A stretch of DNA of 32,821 nt from Acidimicrobiaceae bacterium (GTDB lineage Bacteria > Actinomycetota > Acidimicrobiia > Acidimicrobiales > UBA8190). The stretch is taken from assembly GCA_003151955.1 (NCBI GenBank), contig PLZB01000109.1, forward strand, positions 32,635 to 65,455, in the 5' to 3' direction. This document shows, in pieces, positions 23,405-30,990 of this stretch (position 1 is the first letter of the stretch; the number at the start of each line of letters is the position of its first letter). Below the pieces are notes generated by a model. That model was not told the DNA's origin. It worked only from the letters and a program-made list of their open reading frames with translations, and did not search any database. Made by a program: the position numbers and the translations under genes.

Positions 23405-24584
23405 CGGGCGTGCCAATGGGTGTGTAGGGGTAGACGGCGGCGGCATTCGACGGCGGCATCTCGATGCAGCCGTCGCTCTGAGGGAAGCCGTAGGAGGCCC
23501 GGTCGAAGCCGTGGAGGGCGTCGCCGCCGTTGAAGTAGCTGATCCAGGGGATCCCGGGGTCGGAGTATTTCGAGCCGTCCGGGTTGGTGCCGGTCATCGT
23601 TCCGGAGGTGATGTGCTCGAAGACTTCGAAGGTCCCGAGGGCGGTGGTGGCCCCGGGGACCCCGCTGTTCCCGGGCGTCTGATAGGCGATGGCCCCGTCC
23701 CGCCACACCGACACGGTCTCGGGGAGGGTGGTGGTGACGTCGACCCAGTCCCAGTGGCCGAATGAGTTCTGTTGACCGGCGGCGGCCGCGGCCAGGAGGG
23801 CGGCCCAGACCCTGGGGCCGGCCAGCCCGTCGGTGGTCAGGTGGTGCTGGTCCTCGAACGCCATGACCGCACCCCGGGTGATGACGTCGGAGGAGCCCTC
23901 GGTCCACTGGGAGGTGATGGTGGCCGGGAGGGTGGTCCAGCGCCAGGCGAACGACCCGGGCTGGTCCTCGGCGGCCAGGCCGGCGGGGAGAGCGGCCGTG
24001 GAGGTGGGGGTGAAGCTGAGCGGGAGGTAGTCGAGCTGGGCCAGGAGCTCCTGGAGGCGGTGGGTGGGCAGGGGGGCCACGGTGAAGCTGACGGTGCTGT
24101 TGGCGGTCAGGTAGCGGGGCCCGGCCGCGGCCACCCCGGTGGGTCCCCCGGGGACGGTGACGGTGACCCGCCGGCCGGAGGGGAGGCCCTGGGTCGGGTC
24201 GAAGGTGAGGGTGGCGGGGTCGGTGGACACCCAGGTCCCGGGGACGTCCGGAGAGAGGGTCGGGCTCGGGCTGGTGGGGGAGAGGGGGGCGGAGAAGTGG
24301 ACGGCGACGGTGGAGGAGGGGGCCACATCGGTGGCCCCGGCCGCCGGAGAGGTGGTCACGACGAGTGGGGTGGTCGTGGTGGTGGGAAGGGCGGAGCCCG
24401 GTGGGGTGGAAGGAGAGGATGCCGACCCGTGGGTCCCGAGGGTACGGGAGGGAGCCGGTCCCGACGGGGTGGCGTCGGCGAGGACCAGAGCGGTGGTCGA
24501 GCCGACCAGGGCCAGGGCCACCGCTGCGATGACGGGGAGGAGCCAGGGTGGACGGGGGTGTGGTGCCGCGGACCAGGTGCGCAT
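23391..24584 (-). CDS. L,D-transpeptidase (YkuD) with Ig-like and peptidoglycan-binding regions
   Basis: The 397-residue protein has an N-terminal membrane anchor or signal (~13-36), a Ser/Thr/Pro linker and a Big_5-like Ig domain (~75-170). A peptidoglycan-binding-like helix bundle follows (~215-255, MAFEDQHHLTTDGLAGPRVWAALL), then the YkuD catalytic domain (~270-397). The catalytic segment reads LHGFDRASYGFPQSDGCIEMP, with His ~358 and the nucleophile Cys ~373. The usual SHGC motif is SDGC here, so the second His is replaced by Asp. Relatives in actinobacteria also vary at this spot, so activity is plausible. It would make 3-3 cross-links or attach proteins to peptidoglycan outside the membrane. 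The ATG at 24584 is preceded by a TAGGAT -10 box and GGAG about 10 nt upstream. Confidence 0.88.
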   Translation of the reverse strand: MRTWSAAPHPRPPWLLPVIAAVALALVGSTTALVLADATPSGPAPSRTLGTHGSASSPSTPPGSALPTTTTTPLVVTTSPAAGATDVAPSSTVAVHFSAPLSPTSPSPTLSPDVPGTWVSTDPATLTFDPTQGLPSGRRVTVTVPGGPTGVAAAGPRYLTANSTVSFTVAPLPTHRLQELLAQLDYLPLSFTPTSTAALPAGLAAEDQPGSFAWRWTTLPATITSQWTEGSSDVITRGAVMAFEDQHHLTTDGLAGPRVWAALLAAAAAGQQNSFGHWDWVDVTTTLPETVSVWRDGAIAYQTPGNSGVPGATTALGTFEVFEHITSGTMTGTNPDGSKYSDPGIPWISYFNGGDALHGFDRASYGFPQSDGCIEMPPSNAAAVYPYTPIGTPVTVR

Positions 24585-24606
24585 GTCGAGAGGACTCCGG
24601 CCGGGA

Positions 24607-24612
24607 ATCCTA
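24607..24612 (-). promoter_or_regulatory. TAGGAT -10 box of the L,D-transpeptidase gene
   Basis: On the minus strand TAGGAT lies 22 nt before ATG 24584, giving a leader of about 15 nt that contains GGAG. It falls in the 62-bp gap after glnD, so the transpeptidase can be expressed separately from glnD. Confidence 0.45.
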
Positions 24613-24646
24613 GTGGTCGGGCTCCCTGGGCGGCCGTCGCCCCCGG

Positions 24647-27064
24647 TCAGCCCGTCGTGGCGGCCCGGTCGCCGCCGACGGTCCGATGGTCGGTCCCGGG
24701 CATGCCGACGGCCCGGTGGACGGCGTCGTCGACGGCCCGGATCCGGCCCGGATCGGTGATCTTCCCGGCTCCGGCGTCATCGGCGACGTAGAAGGCATCG
24801 ACCACCTCGTGGCCGAGCGTCTGGACCCGGGCCGCCACGACATCGAGGTGGCAGTCGAAGAGGGCCCGGGTGATCCGGTGGAGGAGCCCGACAGCATCGG
24901 CGGTGCGGACCTCGACGACCGTCGACGTGGCGGAGGCCCCGTTGTCGATGATCACGTGGGTGGGGGCAGGCCAGGCCGAGACGGCCCGGCCCCGGGCCTG
25001 GTAGGCGCTGGCCCGCTGGGCCAGTCGCTCCTCGAGGGGGAAGCTCCGGCGGAGGACCGCCTCGAGATCGTCGGCGAACTGGTCCCAGTCCGGCCAGCGG
25101 CGCTGGGCCGGTTCGACGGTGAAGACCTCGACGGCGTAGTCCCCCTCGCCGGCCATGTTGGCGGAGCGGACGTCGAGGCCGTGGAGGGTGAGCACGCCGG
25201 TTACCGCGGCCAGGAGGCCCGACCGGTTCCCGGCCACCACCGTGACCTGCGAGCCCTCGTTCGCGACCACGGACCGGCCCGTCCGGCCCACCTGGTCCAT
25301 GAGGTGGCGGTGGCGGTCGGTGATGAGGGAGGCGGTGGGGAGCTCGTCCCCCGAGAACCGGGCTGCGGCCCGGTGGACGAGATCGGCGACGAGACCGGCC
25401 TTCCAGGGGCCCCAGGCGGCCGGGCCGGTGGCCTGGCTGTCGGCCTCGGTGAGGGCTCCGAGCAGCTCGAGGGTGGTCCGGTCGCCGACGGCGGCGACGA
25501 CGGCGTCGAGGGTGGCGGGGTCGTCGAGGTCGCGTCGGGTGGCGACGTCGGGGAGGAGGAGGTGGTGGCGGATCATGTCGAGGAGGATCTCGACGTCGGC
25601 GGGGGGGAAGCCCATACGGGCCCCGAGGCCGGTCACGATCTCGATCCCGACCTCAGTGTGGTCACCGGGGTAGCCCTTCCCGATGTCGTGGAGGAGGGCC
25701 CCCACGAGGAGGAGGTCGGGTCGGGCCACCCGGACGGCGAGGGGTGCGGCCTGGGCGGCGGACTCGAGGAGATGACGGTCGACGGTGAAGCGGTGGTAGG
25801 CGTTGCGCTGGGGCCGGTTCCGGACGGCGGCCCACTCGGGAAGGAGCCGGACGAGGAGGCCGTACTGGTCGAGGGCCTCGAGGGCGGCAATGGCCGGTTC
25901 CCCGGCAGAGAGGACCCGGACGAGGCCCTGGCGGAGCTCGTCGGGCCAGGGGTCGGGGGGGGCGGGCCAGGACTCGGCCAGGGCGGCCAGGGCGGCCGGG
26001 GAGACGGGGAGGGACCGCTCCGCGGCGACGGCCGCCATCCGGACGGCCAGGGTTGGATCGGCGGCGGGGTCTGTCCCGGGGGCGAGGACGATCTCGCCCT
26101 GGTCGGGCCGGTCGGGGTCGCTGTCCAGGGCGATCCCGGGCTCGATGAGGTCCGGTCCGGCGCCCTGGTCGGGCTGGGCGGCCCGGCCTCCCCGGAAGCT
26201 CCGGCGGCGCCGGGGGGGGGCCTCCCAGAGTGATCGCCGACGCCAGACGCTGTCGCCGGTCCAGGCGATGGTCCGGCCGGCGCCGGCCACGTCGGCCATG
26301 AGGCTGTCGGCGTCGGTCTGGCCCAGGGCCGCGGCCACCTGGTCCTGTTCCTGGAGGAGGAGACGGTCCGTGGCCCGGCCCGTCGACCGGTGGAGCTCGA
26401 CCCGGGTGGCGGTGAGGATGGATCGGGGGGCCTCGAGGGCGGCCAGGTCGAACTGGTCGGCGATGGCCGGGACGGCCCGGGCGGCCGCCCCCACCACGAA
26501 GACGTCCCGGAGGCCACCGTGGGACTCCTTCAGCTCGGGCTCGAGGAGGAAGGCGACGTCGCCGTTGGCCCGGTGCCGCTCCTCGACCTGCTGGGCCACG
26601 ATGGGGAGCCAGCGCGGGGCGCTGGAGCGCCAGAGGGCGGCCGCCTGTTCGAGGAGGGGGGCCGTCACCGTCTCGTCGCCGGCCACCAGGCGCCCGTCGA
26701 GGAGGCCGAGCTGGGCCCGGAGGTCGCCGGCGGCCACCTCGAGGACCTCGGCCGGTCGACGGACGGAGTGGTCGAGGCGGACACCCTGATCCCAGACCGG
26801 GTACCAGACGGCGTCGGCGACGGAGGCGATGTCGCGCCGGCCCCGGTGGACGAGGACGACGTCGAGATCGCTGGAGGGGCAGAGCTCACCCCGGCCATAG
26901 CCCCCGACGGCCATGAGGGCCAGGCCCTCGAGGTCGTCGCCGGCCGCCCGGTGGAGGAGGCCGGTGAGCCACTCGTCGGCCGCCGCCGCGTAGGCGGCGC
27001 AGAACTCGTCGCCCCCGAGTCCGGCCTGGTCGAGGAGCTCCTGGCGACGGGCCTTCAGGGACAT
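24647..27064 (-). CDS. glnD: [Protein-PII] uridylyltransferase/uridylyl-removing-type enzyme
   Basis: The 805-residue bifunctional nitrogen sensor modifies PII (GlnB/GlnK) at low glutamine and removes the nucleotide at high glutamine; in actinobacteria it adenylylates GlnK. Residues ~54-70 hold the nucleotidyltransferase motif GGYGRGELCPSSDLDVV. ELKESHGGLRDV (~155) is a GlnD signature. An HD phosphohydrolase site LLHDIGKGYPGDHTEVG is at ~457-473. Two ACT domains for glutamine sensing lie at about 600-670 (VTVVAGNRSGLLAAVTGVL) and 705-780 (VVEVRTADAVGLLHRITRAL). All catalytic motifs are intact. The ATG at 27064 is chosen because TACCTT lies 6 nt upstream and the family begins here; the open frame further upstream is antisense to the next gene. 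No glnK or amtB adjoins, although the usual actinobacterial order is amtB-glnK-glnD. Confidence 0.92.
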   Translation of the reverse strand: MSLKARRQELLDQAGLGGDEFCAAYAAAADEWLTGLLHRAAGDDLEGLALMAVGGYGRGELCPSSDLDVVLVHRGRRDIASVADAVWYPVWDQGVRLDHSVRRPAEVLEVAAGDLRAQLGLLDGRLVAGDETVTAPLLEQAAALWRSSAPRWLPIVAQQVEERHRANGDVAFLLEPELKESHGGLRDVFVVGAAARAVPAIADQFDLAALEAPRSILTATRVELHRSTGRATDRLLLQEQDQVAAALGQTDADSLMADVAGAGRTIAWTGDSVWRRRSLWEAPPRRRRSFRGGRAAQPDQGAGPDLIEPGIALDSDPDRPDQGEIVLAPGTDPAADPTLAVRMAAVAAERSLPVSPAALAALAESWPAPPDPWPDELRQGLVRVLSAGEPAIAALEALDQYGLLVRLLPEWAAVRNRPQRNAYHRFTVDRHLLESAAQAAPLAVRVARPDLLLVGALLHDIGKGYPGDHTEVGIEIVTGLGARMGFPPADVEILLDMIRHHLLLPDVATRRDLDDPATLDAVVAAVGDRTTLELLGALTEADSQATGPAAWGPWKAGLVADLVHRAAARFSGDELPTASLITDRHRHLMDQVGRTGRSVVANEGSQVTVVAGNRSGLLAAVTGVLTLHGLDVRSANMAGEGDYAVEVFTVEPAQRRWPDWDQFADDLEAVLRRSFPLEERLAQRASAYQARGRAVSAWPAPTHVIIDNGASATSTVVEVRTADAVGLLHRITRALFDCHLDVVAARVQTLGHEVVDAFYVADDAGAGKITDPGRIRAVDDAVHRAVGMPGTDHRTVGGDRAATTG

Positions 27065-27070
27065 CTCGGG

Positions 27071-27076
27071 AAGGTA
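27071..27076 (-). promoter_or_regulatory. TACCTT -10 box of glnD
   Basis: On the minus strand TACCTT is 6 nt from ATG 27064, fitting leaderless transcription. It lies in the 60-bp gap shared with the divergent FAD-oxidase gene. No NtcA- or GlnR-like site was recognised. Confidence 0.45.
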
Positions 27077-27124
27077 GCACCAGTCCCGCTCGACGGTGTC
27101 CTCGGGGGAGGCGACGATGAGGAG

Positions 27125-28774
27125 GTGGAAGCCGAGGCGAGTGGGGGAGGGGAGGGCCGGCGACGGTCCTGGTGGGGTTGGGGCTACGAGGGGGAGGGGG
27201 TGGGTGAGGAGGAGGTCGCCGGCCTGGCCCGGCTCCTCGGCGCCCAGTTCGGCCTCGACGGCACCCGGCGGCTCCCGCCCGACCTGGCCGACCTGGAGAT
27301 GCGGGTCCCCCGGCTGGTGGTACCGGCCTCCCTGGCCGGTATCTGCTCCTCGGACCGGTTCGAGCGGGCCTCCCACAGCTACGGGAAGTCCTACCGGGAC
27401 GTGGTCCGGGGGCTCCGGGGCCAGATCGACCATCCCCCCGACGTGGTGGCCCGGCCCCGGTCCGAGGCGGACGTCGGGGCCCTGATGGACTGGTGCGCCG
27501 AGGTCGGCGCCGCCTTCATCCCCTACGGCGGGGGCTCCAGCGTGGTCGGCGGGGTCGAGGCCGACGTCGGAGCGGGATACCCCGGGGTGGTCACTGTCGA
27601 CCTGGGTCGGCTCGACGGTCTCCTGGAGCTGGACACCGTGTCCCGGGCGGCCCGGTTCGGGGCCGGGATCCTGGGACCCGACCTCGAGGACCGGCTCCGG
27701 CCGTCGGGGCTCACCCTCCGGCACTTCCCCCAGAGCTTCGAGTGCTCGACGCTGGGGGGTTGGATCGCCACCCGGGCCGGCGGGCACTTCGCCACCGGGC
27801 CCACCCACATCGACGACCTGGTCGAGGCGGTCACGATGGTGACCCCGTCGGGGCGGGTCGAGACCCGGAGGCTGCCGGCCTCGGGGGCCGGACCTTCCCC
27901 GGATCGGCTCTTCCTGGGCTCGGAGGGGATCCTCGGGGTCGTCACCGAAGCCTGGGTCCGGGTCCGGCCCCGGCCGGTGTGGCGGTCGGGGGGCCCAGTC
28001 TCCTTCCCGACGTTCGAGGCCGGGGCTGCCGCCGTCCGGGCCCTGGCCCAGTCGGAGCTCCAGCCGGCCAACTGCCGGCTCATCGACTCCGTCGAGGCCC
28101 TGGTGAACGGGGCCGGGGACGGGTCGGCCGCCGTCCTCATCGTGGGGTTCGAGTCGGCCGACCACCCCGTCGAGGCCGCCTGCGGACGGGCACTCGAGCT
28201 CCTGGCCGACCACGGAGGGACCCCGGAGGCCGAGGCCTGGGCCGGGGCGGGGTCGGGGAGCAGCGGGGGCGGGGACGTCGAGGCCGGCGCGGCGTCGAGC
28301 TGGCGGCGGTCCTTCCTCCGGGCCCCCTACCGGCGGGACGCCCTGGTCAGCCTGGGGGTCCTGTGCGAAACCTTCGAGACCGCCGTGACCTGGGACCGGT
28401 TCGAGGAGCTCCACCGGGCTGTCGGCGCTGCCGTGGGGGAGGCGCTGGCCGCCGTCGGGGCTGGGGCGGGGTTCATGACCTGCCGGACCACCCACGCCTA
28501 CCCGGACGGGGTGGCGCCCTATTTCACCGTCATCGCCCCGGCCCGGGTCGGGGGGGAGCTCGAGCAGTGGGCGACGGTCAAGGCGGCCGCCTCCGAGGCC
28601 CTGCTCGGTGCCGGGGGGACGATCACCCACCACCACGCCGTGGGGCGGGACCATCGGCCCTGGTATGACCGGCAGCGGCCGGAACTCTTCGCCGGGGCGC
28701 TCCGGGCCGCCAAGGCCAGCCTCGATCCGGCCGGGATCTGCAATCCGGGGGTTCTGCTCGACCCGGCCCGCTGA
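27125..28774 (+). CDS. FAD-linked oxidase family enzyme resembling alkyldihydroxyacetonephosphate synthase (AGPS)
   Basis: The 549-residue protein is a vanillyl-alcohol-oxidase-fold flavoprotein. The FAD PP-loop is IPYGGGSSVVGGVE (~132-145). Then come HFPQSFECSTLGGWIATRAGGHFATGPTHIDDLVEAVTMVTPSG and LGSEGILGVVTEAWVRVRP, which track AGPS (Phe/Ser-STLGGWxxTRAxG, MVTPxG, GSEGxLGVxTEA). A THHHAVGRDHRPWYDRQR segment (~500) matches the AGPS active-site His cluster. AGPS swaps the acyl group of acyl-DHAP for a fatty alcohol, forming the ether bond; mycobacterial Rv3107c is a bacterial relative. Whether this protein makes ether lipids or oxidises a hydroxy acid is not shown. The start is uncertain: GTG 27125 is the last good in-frame codon before WWGWGYE, with purines just upstream. 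It is divergent from glnD. Confidence 0.82.
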   Translation: MEAEASGGGEGRRRSWWGWGYEGEGVGEEEVAGLARLLGAQFGLDGTRRLPPDLADLEMRVPRLVVPASLAGICSSDRFERASHSYGKSYRDVVRGLRGQIDHPPDVVARPRSEADVGALMDWCAEVGAAFIPYGGGSSVVGGVEADVGAGYPGVVTVDLGRLDGLLELDTVSRAARFGAGILGPDLEDRLRPSGLTLRHFPQSFECSTLGGWIATRAGGHFATGPTHIDDLVEAVTMVTPSGRVETRRLPASGAGPSPDRLFLGSEGILGVVTEAWVRVRPRPVWRSGGPVSFPTFEAGAAAVRALAQSELQPANCRLIDSVEALVNGAGDGSAAVLIVGFESADHPVEAACGRALELLADHGGTPEAEAWAGAGSGSSGGGDVEAGAASSWRRSFLRAPYRRDALVSLGVLCETFETAVTWDRFEELHRAVGAAVGEALAAVGAGAGFMTCRTTHAYPDGVAPYFTVIAPARVGGELEQWATVKAAASEALLGAGGTITHHHAVGRDHRPWYDRQRPELFAGALRAAKASLDPAGICNPGVLLDPAR

Positions 28775-28810
28775 CACCGGTCCGGCGCGGCCTGTCGGGG
28801 CCGGCCGGTG
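28775..28810 (+). terminator. Hairpin after the FAD-oxidase gene
   Basis: CACCGG(T)CCGGC pairs with GCCGGCCGGTG across a ~13-nt loop, with one bulged T, directly after the stop at 28774. The next gene's -10 box starts 3 bp later. No T-tract. Confidence 0.45.
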
Positions 28811-28812
28811 GG

Positions 28813-28818
28813 TAGCCT
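28813..28818 (+). promoter_or_regulatory. TAGCCT -10 box of the small membrane protein gene
   Basis: TAGCCT would give a leader of about 37 nt that includes a purine-rich GGGAGAAAGAGG Shine-Dalgarno stretch before ATG 28862. Confidence 0.45.
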
Positions 28819-28861
28819 GGTGCTGAGCCCGGGGAACCGGGTCGGGAGAAAGAGGCGGGCC

Positions 28862-29074
28862 ATGGCTGAGACCGGTCAGAAGAGCAGGAGCTTCGGCCTC
28901 CGGGTCCTCGATTTCGTCCTCTTGGCCGTCGGGGCCCTCATCGCGGTGCTGGTAGCGCTCTGGATCGTCCACATCGTCTTCGGAATCCTGGCCTTCGCCT
29001 TCAAGGTGGTCGTGGTCGTCGCCGTGGTGGCCGCCGCCGTCTGGCTCTTCCGGCTTCTCACCCGCCGGCGCTGA
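28862..29074 (+). CDS. Small two-helix membrane protein
   Basis: The 70-residue protein has a polar start (MAETGQKSRSFGLRV), two adjoining membrane helices (~17-40 LDFVLLAVGALIAVLVALWIVHIV and ~44-64 FAFKVVVVVAVVAAAVWLF) and a basic end (RLLTRRR), so both ends should be cytoplasmic. It has no conserved catalytic residue and I recognise no named family. A purine-rich Shine-Dalgarno stretch lies 6 nt upstream of the ATG, and a separate -10 box is present, so it is a real monocistronic gene rather than chance. It ends 24 bp from the convergent lipoprotein hydrolase gene. Function unknown. Confidence 0.7.
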   Translation: MAETGQKSRSFGLRVLDFVLLAVGALIAVLVALWIVHIVFGILAFAFKVVVVVAVVAAAVWLFRLLTRRR

Positions 29075-29081
29075 GGCGTCC

Positions 29082-29097
29082 GGGCCGGACCCGGCCC
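29082..29097. terminator. Inverted repeat between convergent genes
   Basis: GGGCCGG-AC-CCGGCCC spans the gap between the stops at 29074 and 29099. The 2-nt centre means the outer five pairs would form the stem. It is probably a shared terminator; no T-tract. Confidence 0.4.
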
Positions 29098-29098
29098 G

Positions 29099-30952
29099 TC
29101 AGCGGACGGGAAGGGAGACCGAGAGCCCGTCGACGGTCTCGGTGAACGTCCCGCTGGAGGCCCGGAACTGGGGGGCCAGGGAGCCGACCAGCTGGAGTTC
29201 GATGGTGTCACCGGCGGGGAACTGGTAGGCGTTGGGGAGGAGCTGGAATGCGACGGCGGTCGGTGCCGTCGCGGCCGGCGGCCGGAAGGGGCTGACCTCG
29301 ACGATCTGGCTGGAGCCGTCGGGGGCGACGTCCCAGAGGAGTCCGATCAGCTCCGGGTCGGACCCGGCCAGGCTGAGCGTGGCGGAGATCTCGGCCGGCC
29401 CGACGAGGGTGACCGGGGTGGGACCGACCGGCGAGGAGACGGTCACGACCCCGGTGAGGGACTCGGGCCGCAGGGTCTGACAGAAGGGCTTGCCGTGGGC
29501 GGGGTCCAGGGCGCTGGCCAGGGACAGGTCGCCGCCAGTGGAGTTCACCACGCTGGGCGGTGACCCCACGGCGGTGGAGGGGGCCGAGAGGGTCAGCGAA
29601 TGGCTCGACAGGGTGGCCAGGGTGGGGCCGGTGTAGGTGGGGCCGGGGGCGGCGGACCCGGGGCAGGTCACGACCGTGGCCTGGAGGCCGCTCGGGGGCC
29701 GGGTGCCGTGGAGCATGACGTCGTCGAGGAACTGGAGGCCGGCCGGGCCGGCTGCCACCGGGTTGGTCACGGCCCAGGGATGGCCGACACCGTCGAGGAG
29801 GATGTCGACGGGGTTGGGGTCATGGGCAGCCATGAGTCGGTCCTGGACCTGGAGGGCCTCGGAAGCGGGGAAGAGGGGGTCGGTGAAGCCGTTCTGGAGC
29901 ATGATGGCTCCCGGGCCCCCGGCCGGGAGGGGGATACCGATGGGCGACTTGTACTGCTCGATGGCGGTGTCGATCTGGGCCACTTCCGTCGGGTTGTAGG
30001 GCTCGCCCTGGTTGATCTCCTGGTCCCAGGTGGTCAGGTCGGCCTGGGGGTCCTGGCCGGGGGCGGAGAGGTTGTTCGACTTGGTGAGCCCGTAGAGGAG
30101 GTCGACCCAGGCCTTCTTGTCGATGCCGACCGGTTGGGCGTCGGTGGCCGGCGAAGCCACCCGGGAGGTGAGGGCGGCCCCGTTGGGGAAGAGGGAGGAG
30201 ACGAGGTCGTTCCAGCCCCATTCGGCGTAGGTGGCGGCCACCGACATGGGGAGGTGCCGGACCGGGCTGGTCCAGGCGACGATGGTCCCGTCGGTGTTCC
30301 GGATCCTGTTGTCGAGGAGGGCCAGCTCGATGGCCTGCCCGCCCCCGTAGGAGACTCCGGTCACGGCGATCCCGGGTCGGACGAGACCCTCGTCGGCCAG
30401 CACGCCGGCCAGCCACTGGGTGTCCCGGATCTCGTAGCGCTGGTCGGCCAGGTGGATCCATCCGGCCTTGTCGCAGGCGGTGGTGATCCAGGGGGCCTGG
30501 CCGCAGGACCGGCCGAAGCCACGGGCCGTGTAGGTCAGCACGGCGTAGCCGTTGGCGGCCTCGGTCAGGGACTGCCCGGGGGCGGTGCCCTCCGCGAAGC
30601 TCTTGTTCTGGCCGAGGCCATGGAGGATGACCAGGAGGGGGAAGGGTCCGTTCCCGGTGGCAGGGATGGTGACGTCGGCGTCGAGGGGGGTGCCATCGAA
30701 GCTGGGGATCCGGAGGTCCGGCCCGGCCGTCGGCGAGGGTTGGCTGGACGGGACTCCCCCGCAGAAGCGGACCCCCTGGGAGGCGACGCAGCCGAGAAGG
30801 GCGAAGGGCTTGGGTGGCGTCGTGGTGGCGGCCATGGTGCTGGTCGTCGCCGGGGACGACCCCGGGCCCGATCCACAGCCGGCCAGGCCGGCCACGACGC
30901 CGGTGGCCAGCAGGGCCCGAACCAGACGGGAGCGCCTCCGCAAAGTATTCAT
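29099..30952 (-). CDS. Secreted lipoprotein alpha/beta hydrolase (CocE/X-Pro dipeptidyl-peptidase type)
   Basis: The 617-residue protein has a lipoprotein signal with lipobox LAGC (Cys26) and a Thr/Ser linker. An alpha/beta hydrolase domain follows (~80-410) with oxyanion-side LVILHGLGQNKSF, nucleophile Ser201 in GVSYGGG, Asp358 in NGFTDPLFP and His391 in GVGHPW. The C-terminal ~170 residues form a jelly-roll-like beta domain ending in ATAPTAVAFQLLPNAYQFPAGDTIELQLVG, as in CocE/NonD and PepX C-terminal domains. It would hydrolyse esters or acyl-peptides at the outer membrane face. The ATG at 30952 is fixed by the lipobox distance and by a near-consensus promoter 9 nt upstream. A 20-bp palindrome covers the -10 box and this ATG, so it is a likely target of the TetR protein encoded just upstream. 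The natural substrate is unknown. Confidence 0.87.
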   Translation of the reverse strand: MNTLRRRSRLVRALLATGVVAGLAGCGSGPGSSPATTSTMAATTTPPKPFALLGCVASQGVRFCGGVPSSQPSPTAGPDLRIPSFDGTPLDADVTIPATGNGPFPLLVILHGLGQNKSFAEGTAPGQSLTEAANGYAVLTYTARGFGRSCGQAPWITTACDKAGWIHLADQRYEIRDTQWLAGVLADEGLVRPGIAVTGVSYGGGQAIELALLDNRIRNTDGTIVAWTSPVRHLPMSVAATYAEWGWNDLVSSLFPNGAALTSRVASPATDAQPVGIDKKAWVDLLYGLTKSNNLSAPGQDPQADLTTWDQEINQGEPYNPTEVAQIDTAIEQYKSPIGIPLPAGGPGAIMLQNGFTDPLFPASEALQVQDRLMAAHDPNPVDILLDGVGHPWAVTNPVAAGPAGLQFLDDVMLHGTRPPSGLQATVVTCPGSAAPGPTYTGPTLATLSSHSLTLSAPSTAVGSPPSVVNSTGGDLSLASALDPAHGKPFCQTLRPESLTGVVTVSSPVGPTPVTLVGPAEISATLSLAGSDPELIGLLWDVAPDGSSQIVEVSPFRPPAATAPTAVAFQLLPNAYQFPAGDTIELQLVGSLAPQFRASSGTFTETVDGLSVSLPVR

Positions 30953-30965
30953 CGCTCGATGAATA
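30946..30965. promoter_or_regulatory. 20-bp TetR-type operator over the hydrolase start
   Basis: TATTCATCG-CT-CGATGAATA is a perfect inverted repeat with 9-bp arms. It covers the ATG at 30952, the predicted transcription start and part of the -10 box (30962-30967). Its size and symmetry suit a TetR-family dimer, and a TetR gene ends 22 bp away. Binding here would block initiation. Confidence 0.7.
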
Positions 30966-30990
30966 TATCGGGGGGAGCCGGATCGTTCAA
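30962..30990 (-). promoter_or_regulatory. Near-consensus promoter of the lipoprotein hydrolase gene
   Basis: On the minus strand TTGAAC (30985-30990) and TATATT (30962-30967) have a 17-bp spacer, the best match to a housekeeping promoter in the window. Nine nt separate the -10 from ATG 30952, so the leader is nil or very short. The -35 overlaps the stop codon of the TetR gene. Confidence 0.75.

Noticed and set aside
27065..28972. An N-terminal extension of more than 600 codons to glnD
   Set aside because: It is antisense to the AGPS-like gene and lacks any domain; GlnD proteins start at the ATG at 27064, which has its own -10 box.
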